A stretch of DNA of 50,505 nt from Bondarzewia mesenterica (Eukaryota > Basidiomycota > Agaricomycetes > Russulales > Bondarzewiaceae): NCBI GenBank assembly GCA_004802705.1, contig SGPL01000222.1, forward strand, positions 1-50,505, written 5' to 3'. Below the pieces are notes generated by a model. It ran no database searches, was not told the DNA's origin, and saw only the letters and a list, made by a program, of their open reading frames with translations. Position numbers and translations under genes: made by a program. Shown one piece after another: positions 1 to 9,424 of the stretch (positions within the stretch are counted from its first letter, which is position 1; each line of letters opens with the position of its first letter).

Positions 1-602
1 GACCGCTCTGTCTGAGCACCTCGGAAAAGATGGTGGTGATTTCCCAAGGAAGTTTGATGGTAATCTTCTGTGCTTTCGCGGTCAGCTTGTCTACGAAAAA
101 CAAGATGAGTCTCGGACAAAGAGTAAATGAAGAGACTTGAATGTCTACCATCGGCGCCATCCTCCAAAGTCTCAACTTCCACGCCTCCTCCGCCGTCGGC
201 ATTGGAATCCTTCGCATGCTTGCGGACGTCCTTCCATGAAAGATAGGTGCGCAGCCGGTTGACTTTCGCTCTGTCGTGCCGGATCAAAAAAATCAAGTCT
301 TCCGCGGAAAGATATCGCGCTCCACGGCGATTAGCCAGCGCGCGCGCTTGCACGATCTGGGAAACATAGCTCAGGCAGGTTTATCGAAGTAAAATGTCTC
401 GGACATACAAGCTCAACAAGTTGGCTACGGATGATATCCTCGACAAGATTGACGGTCTCTGTCAAAGGGTCTTGGATTTCACCAAAGACGAACATCTACA
501 TAGCGCGCTGAACAATCCCAGGTGAGGCACGAAGAGGCTGTATATACGAACCATTTGGGATATCTCTTGCTGATACTTGTACTCCTTCTTTTTTTTCGAC
601 AT
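1..602 (-). CDS. SPT3: SPT3, SAGA transcription coactivator subunit (partial, C-terminus beyond left edge)
   Basis: Spt3 is a histone-fold subunit of the SAGA complex that contacts TBP in the nucleus. The gene runs off the window, so only the N-terminal part is present. The start is ATG at 602-600, opening MSKKKKEYKYQQEISQM (exon 602-552). Exon 2 (495-409) encodes MFVFGEIQDPLTETVN and then VEDIIRSQLVEL. Exon 3 from 356 carries ARALANRRGARYLSAEDL, FLIRHDRAKVNRLRTYLSW and KDVRKHAKDSN, the second histone-fold half and its conserved tail. A further intron (GTAGAC...CGTAG) lies near 130-70, after which KLPWEITTIFSEVLRQSG follows, again typical of Spt3. All splice sites are GT-AG and keep frame. 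Seen: exons and motifs. Known: the family's SAGA role. The identification is firm. Confidence 0.93.
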
Positions 603-1133
603 CGACACCCCCAGTTACTGTCTTCACAGCTGGAGCCATTGCCGCAGCGCTCAATTCAAACTGTTTAAGATGCGAGCGGTCAGGTCGAGATATAACCACA
701 TCGTTGCAAGTGCTATTGCCACAACGTACCTCGGTGCTCCAACACGAAATGAATGTTTGGCTCTGAACAGTCTCTAACCGTTCTTCGGACTCCGTATGCT
801 TGTTGGAGTCGTAGATTGAGCAAGCGAGTGAATTGATTCTAATGAGAACTGGGCGGTTGAATGAAGCAAGGATGGCCTCTGATGATTACGTAGCTCGCGA
901 AACTCAGAATGAGTCAAAGGATGCATCGATGCAATACCCAGGAATATTGTCTGAAGGGTACCTCTCAAGTGCTGATACTAGTAGGAGTCATAATATAGCA
1001 GCGTAAGAATTCACACCTCGTTCTTGTCACCAGTATTCGATTGAGACTCAGGACATCCAAGTAATACAGTACGATACATACAATGTCCGAGACAAATCAT
1101 AGGCAATGCGCAAATTGTACAATCGTGGAGCAA
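603..1133. other. Intergenic: SPT3 promoter and downstream flank of the AAA+ gene
   Basis: No conserved coding signal on either strand. The right part (about 960-1133) should hold the 3' end of the AAA+ gene transcript and the left part the promoter of SPT3. No convincing TATA box or repeat was seen. Confidence 0.5.
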
Positions 1134-3255
1134 TCACATCGAGCGACCATTCCCATCGTGCGAAATTCCTTCGAATAGAGCACGAATATCCTTGTTGTCA
1201 GAACTCGGGGGTAGTATGGGGCCAACGGTAGGGCCTGGAATTCTCTGCTTAGGTATGTCAATTGAGGACCCTGAAGATGAGGCTTGACGCGGACCCTGCG
1301 AAGTTAAGGGCGGTATAGCTTGCAGATGGGCAACGAGGGAGTCGAAGAGTGCCGCATATTTGTTCTCGGGAGACCCTGACGTGGACGCGGTAGAAGAGTA
1401 GGGTGAATAGAAGCGGTCGAGTGTGTCTTTGTCGAGCTGTTTTCGAAGCGTTTTGATCTGGCTCTTGATAACGTTTTCGAAACTGGTCTTTGTGCCACCT
1501 TCCTGGTCAGCGAGCAAGACGACAAGGGCGGAAACGCTGTCAAGAGTGAACATGTTATGTCACAAACAAGTGGTCGAAAGGTGGATGGCACACGTACAAA
1601 GCCTCCTTCAGGTATGCGAAGCTGAAACGATCTGTCGTTTCGGCTATCTCTTTGACGAGAGAGTCCGGGAAGACCACATCCTGATTGTCCTTCAATTTCT
1701 CCTGCCAATACTGGACATAGAGGGTGCGAGCGGCCAGGTTCGGATCATCAAACAAACTGTACAGCAGACTGTAAGGACACAAGTCGATTGTTATGTATAA
1801 TGAAAACCGGCACATACTACTTGCGATCAAATCGGCTAGGCCTTGTCGACAAACCAGGGTCGAGTCTATCGAAGTGATTTGTTGTTCCGATGACGAGAAG
1901 ACCATCGTTTCCCTTCAGCCCATCCAATTCGTTAAGGAAGAATGAGCGGTTTGAGTCGTTGATCAAACTGTCAAGGTCCTCAAGAATCAGGACGCAAGGG
2001 GAGGTTTGGCGCGCTTTGTTGAAAACTGCGGCCATAGAGCCTTCGTCGCCCATCCAGCCTGATATATGATGAGAAAGGCAGTCCAACGGTTTGAAAGAGC
2101 AAAAAGAAGAGCGTACTTTTGAAAGATCTGACATACATAGGATTGTATCCTTTTGCATCGCATGTCTTCATGATGGCTTTGATACTGATAGTCTTTCCGT
2201 TGCCTACGGTTGTGAGTTTACATATTGATAACTTGTCGAGTCCAACACCTTACCTGGAGGTCCATACAAGATCAACCCTCTCTGAGAGACGAGATCAGCT
2301 CAATATCGATAAAATCGGCTGCAAAAGAGTAACCTTCCACGGGAGCGAAAGCTTCTTATATGTGCCCTCGGAGGAGAAGAAGCTGTATACATCCTTCTGA
2401 AGGGCAACCTTGAAGTCTTCCTCAAGAATAACATCAGACCAGTCAGCCTTTTGCACATCCTGCCAAAGCCCGGCATCCTTGTTCCAAAAGCCCTGATTGA
2501 AAACCCAGATCTCATTGTGAAGTTGATCTTCATAGATACCAGCACTCAGAAGCAGATCATTGGCGGGAGTCTCTGGGCCTTCGTGAAGTATGAAGTACTG
2601 CGTCTTGACGCCGAATCCAACAGGCCACTGAACGACCAACCGTGATTTCTTTTTTAAAAGAAAAAAAAAAAAGAAAAAAAGAGGATATGAACTGGATCAT
2701 ACCCTTGCGATGTAAAGAGTGAAGTCGTAGTGCTAAATATATGGTTACGACATTTGATCTGACAATACCAGCGATATCTTACCTTCCAGGCAACTTTGAA
2801 AGCTCCAAACTCCACGCTATCCAGGAGCAGGCCGGGGACCGGTCCCGTTCTCTTGGGAAGAGGAAGAAAGACTTTATTCGTGATCACCTCCGCCGGCGAG
2901 AGCGGTTGTATGTAGGCCCCTGGGAAGCCAAGCAAGTCCAACCGGTAATCAGCGGACATTACTAGAGAATGGCCTGGGTATAATTTCTGAAGCTGTCGCG
3001 ATCTAACGTTGTTCAGAAAAGTCATGTGAATGCGGTCGGAGCCAAGCTAGTATCTAGAGGCTCTCACAGGAGAAGTTCAGGATAAGAATGCTTTGCAGAA
3101 CCTAGATAGGTGAGAGATGACGTTCAATAGAAACACAACTGGTCAATACCTTGATCGACCCAGGGATTGAATGCGGGGTCGCCATCCCTTTCCTCCTGGA
3201 AAGATATCTTGACAAAAGCATCCGCGAAGTCCTTCACAGCTTGTGAGGAGGCCAT
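1134..3255 (-). CDS. AAA+ ATPase, fungal single-domain type
   Basis: A multi-exon P-loop ATPase. The chosen start is ATG at 3255-3253 ([19 protein letters not shown]), in frame with a first exon ending at WVDQ. The middle exons carry a non-ATPase N-region ([36 protein letters not shown]). Then come Walker [14 protein letters not shown], split by an intron inside GPPG, Walker [12 protein letters not shown], sensor-1 [11 protein letters not shown] and an arginine-rich box RPSRFDRK. A helical lid follows ([33 protein letters not shown]). The C-terminus is Ser/Pro-rich and ends GNGRSM. The core looks like the fungal group with RPSRFDRK after sensor-1, distantly related to BCS1 and Msp1. No membrane segment or targeting signal is obvious. 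Substrate and location cannot be told from sequence. It shares a 244-bp divergent promoter with TOM20. Confidence 0.82.
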
Positions 3256-3377
3256 TCTGAGACTACCTGAAGAGTGATGGTTTGTATGAAGATACTACAA
3301 GACGTTGAATTCTCGAACTGCGGAAGTTCGACGTAGGTGCAGAAGAGCTTGCCAACTGAAACGATGTTCCATCACCA

Positions 3378-3431
3378 TCAGCGGCTCAGCAGGCCGACCG
3401 GCCTCTAGGTCGGAGTCTACGCGTCCGCTGA
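3378..3431. promoter_or_regulatory. Nested inverted repeat in the AAA+/TOM20 divergent promoter
   Basis: Outer arms TCAGCGG (3378-3384) and CCGCTGA (3425-3431) enclose inner arms CCGACC (3394-3399) and GGTCGG (3408-3413). Both pairs match exactly. The element sits midway between two divergent start codons, 70-120 bp from each. CCG/CGG half-sites are the form bound by Zn2Cys6 fungal activators. The regulatory role is inference. Confidence 0.4.
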
Positions 3432-3499
3432 GTTAATGTTATCACATGACCATCGCCACATCTTCCCGGTTATGTTTTCTTTCTCTTTCATCCTCCACC

Positions 3500-4286
3500 A
3501 TGAACAGGACAGCGACCGTACTTACCGTTGCCGGCGTTTCTCTCCTCGCCTATGCCGTCTACTTTGATTATAAACGTAGGAATGATGTTGCTTTCCGGAA
3601 AAAGCTGCGTATGTGACTCCTTTCAGCGGCCATGTGTCAAAAGGCATCTCACTCTTCTCCGCTTTATCCAGGCAAGGATAAGAAAAAGGTCGACAAGACA
3701 GTCGCACAGTCCACAGACGTCCCAAACGCCAGCCCTTCTCATATTGGTCCTGTAGGAGAGGCAGAGCTTCGGGCCGCTCTAGAAAAGGTTCAGAAGGACC
3801 AGGAACCTGCGACACCTGAAGAGAAGGAGGCATACTTCATGACGCAGGTCAATCTGGGCGAGCAGCTCTGTGCACAAGGTATATATGTCCCACAAATTGT
3901 ATTCTGTTATACTCATTCTCCACAGGCCCCGATTATCATTACCGGCAGCTATCTGCTTCTACCGCGCTCTTCGGGTGTACCCCTCACCGATGGAGCTCAT
4001 CATCATCTACCAAAGGACCATGCCTGAACCCGTCTTTAAGGTAGTGTATATCATTTGTTGTGATAGTCGTGAACTATCGCTGAAATTGTTTCCCAAGCTT
4101 GTTATGGAAATGACAAATCTTGAAGTGAGCAACCCTTCCCCGACGGCAGACAATGAGGATGAGCAAAATAATGACACGTCTGAGGATGAGACGAGTCCTT
4201 CCAGACGTGGGCCACCTTCAGAAGCTTCGTCACAGGATTGGGACAAAGTGACTGACCCCGGGAGCCAAACGCCTGCTACGACATGA
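3500..4286 (+). CDS. TOM20: TOM20, mitochondrial outer-membrane import receptor (single-base frameshift)
   Basis: Tom20 recognises presequences on the mitochondrial surface and passes preproteins to the TOM pore. Exon 1 (3500-3608) begins MNRTATVLTVAGVSLLAYAV, the N-terminal outer-membrane anchor. Exon 2 (3672-3878) gives GKDKKKVDKT and ELRAALEKVQKDQEPATPEE up to VNLGEQLCAQ, the start of the receptor domain. Exon 3 (3926-4040) holds CFYRALRVYPSPMELIIIYQ and TMPEPVFK. Exon 4 (4098-4286) gives LVMEMTNLEVS and an acidic Ser-rich tail ending GSQTPATT. Splicing exon 2 to exon 3 gives GPDYHY in one frame and PAAICFYRAL in the next. One T appears to be missing near 3939-3940. The rest of the gene is intact, so sequencing error is more likely than pseudogenisation. 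Confidence 0.88.
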
Positions 4287-4482
4287 TGCTCTGACGGATT
4301 CGTGGAAACATTTGCTACATCCATTGTCGCTTCTATTTCTTCGGTTTTTCCCATTTAAATGCTTCATTCTAATATATATATTGATTTCCCTTTACATGTA
4401 TATCTGGGGCACATCAGATGAAAGACCGCGTAGAAGGTGAGTCTTAAGTCGCAAATTTGTTTTTCGGCCGTAAGCTGAGTAA

Positions 4483-4500
4483 CGTCGTCGTCGTCGTCGG
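4483..4500. repeat. GTC trinucleotide microsatellite
   Basis: Five or six copies of CGT/GTC lie about 40-50 bp upstream of the SET protein start. They are probably in its 5' UTR or promoter. Confidence 0.6.
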
Positions 4501-4536
4501 CGAGTAGGTTATTACGATCACTTCCCTGCTAAATCG

Positions 4537-5897
4537 ATGAACGTGTCGACCAAACGGGTCGACGTTCCCGACGGCAAAGGCGCAATCGTCCGCAAAAGAA
4601 TTCTCGTGGCGACTAAGGACTTCAGGGCTGGCGACGTCATCTACAAGGTTCAGTTTGCAGTTATTTCATGAGATGACAACACCTCAAGCTATTGACTTTA
4701 TAGGAACAACCCGTAGTTGCTGTTTTGGACGCTGATTTAGAAGGACAGGGCGTGTACTGTTCTCACTGTCTTCGCCATATCAGCAAGGACATGGCCATCC
4801 GACCTGAAACTGACTTGCTCAATTCGGCGTATTGTTCAAAGGAGTGCCAGGTCAATGCTAAAAATCACTCTCAAAACATCCTCTTTGGCTCAGAATCACC
4901 CCTTCCTCCGGAGTTACTCAGCCCTGGACAGACCGTGGAGGTCCCCGAGGAGCGACGCATAGCTCAGGAGGAATTCGTGAAATACCTTAAGTCATCGGAA
5001 AAGTCAAGCCACTTGCTCGTTGCTCGATTCATTGCTCGTCAGGTTGCGGAGGAAATCGCGAAAATGACACCAAAGGCGACCGACCTAGGCACGTCAAATG
5101 AAAACAACGAATACTCGCTCTACGACCACATAGAGAGGCTTCGGTATCTGGAGAGTGAGGTCCCACAGGAAGAGACGAAATCTCTTGCGACACTGTTTCA
5201 AACTGTTTTGCCTGGATTGGATCAGTTCATCACGGATGAGAGACATGCGACGTTGACGGGTAAGATGCTGTATAATGCGTATGGGGTGACGTTCTCTGGC
5301 GGTCGTGACGACAAGGTGAGTTCAACGAACAGCAGGCGCCTGCTTTCGCTGATTTATGCCACTGTAGCCTGAGACTACTTTGAAACCGGAGGATGTTCAA
5401 ATGACCAGGACGCCTTACGGAATCCGGCGACAAATTGGCACCGGATTCTACACAGTATCTTCCTACGTGAGCTGTTCAAGACTGCATACACATCTTGTTA
5501 TGACAAGGCTGACATCTGATATACATGGTAGATCGCACACTCCTGCGAGCCTTCTACACGTCCATCGTTCAGCAATGGGACGTCTGAACTCCATCTTATC
5601 GCCAACCATGATCTGAAGGAGGGAGATGAGATCACTGTCGCGTATGTGGACACCACCCAGCATGAGGACGAAGATGTCACCCAGGCCAGGCGTCGTCGTC
5701 GAACGGAGCTTGCTCGCGGCTGGCGCTTCGCGTGCCTCTGCGATCGATGCGTCAGAGAGGATCCTGGAAAGTCTGATGCAGCGGACAACGTATCGGTCCA
5801 GACAGATGAATCTAAAGTGGAGGACGCTGTCAAGCGCATGGAGGAACGTCAAGCTACGGGCACCCCCAGCGCGGGTGAGGGGTCCCAAGTTGACTAA
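4537..5897 (+). CDS. SET5: SET-domain protein methyltransferase, Set5/SMYD-like
   Basis: Probable S-adenosylmethionine-dependent lysine methyltransferase. The chosen start is ATG at 4537, giving MNVSTKRVDVPDGKGAIV and the SET N-part RILVATKDFRAGDVIYKEQP. A Cys-rich insert follows (VYCSHCLRHI...AYCSKECQ), as in MYND/SMYD-like proteins, then a long helical insert. The SET core is split by two short introns. It shows the pseudoknot motif IAHSCEPST, the catalytic-region EGDEITVAYVDTTQ, and post-SET RRRTELARGWRFACLCDRC with clustered cysteines. The tail is short and acidic and ends GEGSQVD. In yeast, Set5 methylates histone H4 tail lysines. Whether this protein has that substrate is inference. The upstream frame stays open for a few codons, so a slightly earlier start or an extra 5' exon is possible. 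Confidence 0.82.
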
Positions 5898-6237
5898 ACT
5901 TGGAGGACAAGTATGCAGAGTACCTGTGCGGCTCATTTATGCCTGATGGCAGTACAAAAAAAAATCGCCGTTGAGACGGATGTTAATGTTAAATACTTTC
6001 TCATTGATTTATTGATTTTGAGAAGCTCTACTCATTTCCAACCAAGATCTGTGCCATGGAAGTTTCAAAATTCAGAATGCATTATATTCGAGACGGTACC
6101 TAGATTAGTATGCACGAGCAGAACGGAACAAGTACAAGACAGATTGCAACAACAGACCGCGCGATATTCGACGCGGCACGACTGACATATTAGACAACAT
6201 GAACCAAAGGCATTTACTTGCCCAAACTTCGAACTCT
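5898..6237. other. Convergent intergenic 3' flanks
   Basis: AT-rich spacer between the stop codons of the SET gene (+) and the following minus-strand gene. No coding signal, repeat or RNA gene was seen. Confidence 0.5.
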
Positions 6238-9013
6238 TCATGTAGCCAAACTTCTCCACATGCCTTCGGAAGGCAATTCGCTACGCGCCTGCAGAATCTT
6301 CAGAGCACGGTTCCGACCTCTGTTGCCAGCCTGCAGACCCTCATCCGTATCAGACTCATCGTCATCATCTCCTGACTCGAAGTCAAGAACACCTGGGTCC
6401 ATCGAGCGGCTGCGGTCGCGTTCTGCATAGGATGCTTTTCGCAATGCGGCGGCCGAGCTAGGAGCAACTTCTGCGGGGCGAACTGCAGTCGGGAATAGCG
6501 ATCCGTAGTATGCTGAAGCAGATATTTTGGGATAGTATGATGCCCGCCTGACATTGTGTGCATCTTGACCGTTAGGGCTGATGAAGACGGGTAACGATTT
6601 GGCGATGAATTCACTCCAGTCATGCTCTGATGATCGGCAACTCCGTAAGTTTCGGGACCAAATCGTCACGCCATCACGGACTGACCTTGTTGGCGAGAAT
6701 TCGACTGCGGCACAGACACCCCATTCGACGGCGATTCCTCACCTTCCTCATCTTCCTCAGGCTCAAGCAGAATATCAACATTGGCAGGATACTTGTCCTT
6801 CCCACCCTGTCGATTGACAAACGTTTGCCAAGCCTTACCGTCCCTCTTCCATGCATTCCTATGACTGGGCGTACCAGCAGCTACCAACCGAGTGATCTCA
6901 GCTTCGCGTGGGCTGAGAGGTTGCTCTTCCAGGTCCAGCGTACTAGGCACGGAAACTGGTTTGCGCTCTGCACCATTGGCGTTTGTTGAACTTGATGGCT
7001 CATGGGGAGGCGACGCGTGCAGAGCCGACGGCGCAGGCAACGAGTTCGGGCGGAGAAGAGAGAACGACTCTGGTAATCCTGAGCCGCTGGTACTTCGTCT
7101 CTGTGTCGGTCGTCTGGGAACATAAGGGGGTTCAATGAACGGAAGCACCGCTGGTTGTGAACGAGCTGGATGATCGCCGACTTCGTCTTCCAAGTCAAAG
7201 ATAACCGCTATGACAGGGCTCAGGGGTCAGAAAAACCTTCACTGAGGTTCAAGAGTACCAACCTTCTTCTCGTTCCTTCTCTGTCTTCACTCCGTTGTCT
7301 ATGGCAACGACATCAGGTTTGATATCGAATGTCACCTTTCTCTTGCCCTTCGATTTGCTTGATCTTCGAACACCTTGAACAGGAGGTTCCGTCTTCGGAC
7401 TCTGACCCTGATTCAAAGGTTTCTTGCTCTCTTCCTCACCATGAGGAGGTGCCGCCTTTGCGTCATCACCGATAGTTGCTGGTGGACTTGGGGCCACCGC
7501 TATCCGATCTTGATCACGGCGAACAGCTGCTGCTCGCTCCATCTCGGCCTCGAGATTGATGGTATACTTGAAGCTCGTAGCAGTGTCCTTGTCTTCGTCC
7601 ACGGTACGCCTAAACGGTCCGGTGCCGCGGCTTTCGCCGTTGACACGAGCAGGAAAACTATTTGAACGAGTATGTGGGGGTCTGAGACGCGCGGAGGAGA
7701 TGGTACAACGTCTCTGGACGCTCCAGCCAGAGACTTGGGGAATGACGACGATTCACCTTCATTTTGGTGGGTTCTGGGATGATGGAAAGCGGAAGTAGCC
7801 AGAGAAGCTGAGAGCGCCGATGGCATACGAGGGGCATGTGAAGGGGACATCGTTCTGGGCGGCGGACTGGACACCACGAAATCCTGAACAGATATAGGCG
7901 TGCTGTGAGTAGACCCCGACCCTGTGCTTCCATGTGACCAAGTGAAATTACTCCTCCGCGCAGATTGCTTCCGGAAGTGCTCCCTCCTCTCCTCCTCCAA
8001 CTCAGATATCCTCTCCCTGAAATGGAACCAAAGCACTTGTACCTGGCGGCGAAGTGCGTCCTCCTGCACTTTGATCTCTGCGAGCTTCACGGCGGTCACC
8101 TGTGCGAGATATTCTTCGGCTGATTGCCGGATTTGTTGTGAGCGCTCAGAAGCTATCGATGCGAGGTGTGCGAAGACGATATGTGATGGGGTAAATGGTG
8201 CGGGGGAGATTATCGGAGGTAAGGGTGGGAGACATGTTCGCTTTTCCAGCTGTTGATCGGATGTCGGAAGAGGCGCGGAATAGATTGGCGTGGCAGGCAG
8301 TGTGGCCGTTGGGGGAACAACAACTCGGAAGATGGGAGAATAAGAGCCCGATGATTCAGCTGTAGCGATAGCTTCCGGTGTCTGCAAAGAGGAGGAATGA
8401 GTCTCGTGTCGACGATTGGACGATTCACAACAGGGAAGGGGTAGAGTGTGCCACTCGTAAATTTTCATGACAGCGAACTATGACGGCATTCCGTCTGCTC
8501 ATCATCATCATGTCGAGTACACAACAAAGAATTTACCTGCGAACGGATGAAAACAAATCTGGAAGATGGATGTGACTCACCAAACAGGTTTTGGATAGCT
8601 CGAGCCAGCCGGATGAGCTCTTCAGTGCTTCTTGCTCTACCCAATCTTCCGTCGGGAGAATAGGACCGTCCGTGCCCTCCATTTCCGGTGGGAACAATTG
8701 AACGACGCGGTAAACAATCATGTTGCAAATCAGACATGTCAGAGACATGTACTGGCGAAGCAGGGATCCGTTCGATTGTGGCTCTGGCTCCGCATGCGCT
8801 CGAGTTCTCAGAGTCAAATGGTTATGAAGCTGATCGCATCCGCGTCAGGGATAAATCAAAATTTGATGTTTCAGACAGAAAACTCACGACATTGATACCG
8901 GATTCGCCAGCATATATAGGCTCAAACTCGCTCGCCCTGACCTCAGGAGGGCTGCCTTGCGCAGGCTGAGCGCGTATTCGTACATTCAAACATTTACAAG
9001 CACGTTCAGCCAT
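6238..9013 (-). CDS. Conserved-looking hypothetical protein: N-terminal Cys-motif domain and long disordered tail
   Basis: I do not recognise a named family. The start at 9013 gives MAERACKCLNVRIRAQPAQG, then FEPIYAGESGINV. After an intron come LTLRTRAHAEPEPQS and LTCLICNMIVYRVVQLFPPE, then TEDWVEQEALKSSSGWLELS. The CxC and CxxC pairs, about 60 residues apart, suggest a small zinc-binding fold. After further introns the sequence reads FAVMKIYEWHTLPLPCCESS, a Ser/Pro/Thr-rich linker, and a helical stretch (SHIVFAHLASIASERSQQIR, EEYLAQVTAVKLAEIKVQED, LWFHFRERISELEEERREH) that may form a coiled coil. The rest is low-complexity with basic patches (RRSSKSKGKRKVTFD) and acidic patches (ESGDDDDESDTDEG). 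It ends GMWRSLAT at 6238. Exon borders in the C-terminal half are approximate. The basic and acidic tracts suggest a nuclear protein, by inference only. Confidence 0.62.
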
Positions 9014-9424
9014 GGCGGAGGGGGAACTTCAAAAACAATCAGACGGTAAAGTCAGGCAGACAATTCTGTTGTTGAAGTAGAAAAGGGAGAGGGGAACGCG
9101 AGGATTGCGAACATGAAGTAGAATGTTGAGAAGAGTTCACGTCAAGGCCCTGCCGCAGAAATTGACGCGGTTTCACATGCCTAATTTGGGAGTCATGACG
9201 AGTCGCGGAGCGAGGATTTTTGCATGTCGAGTCAATGTGACTCGCTCACGATATCATAGAATAACACACTATGATAGGATAATTACGGGCATCCACTCAG
9301 CAAAATTCGGCAGCAACCAGTCGGCGCTCGGATCATGTTTTCCAACCCACTTCCTATTAGCAAACCTTCGCAGATGTATGCATTACATAGATCACGAGCA
9401 CTCTATGGAATCTCTGCCAAGCGG
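9014..9424. other. Intergenic: promoter of the Cys-motif gene and 3' flank of CLPTM1
   Basis: Both neighbours lie on the minus strand. No conserved reading frame, RNA gene or repeat was found. Confidence 0.45.
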
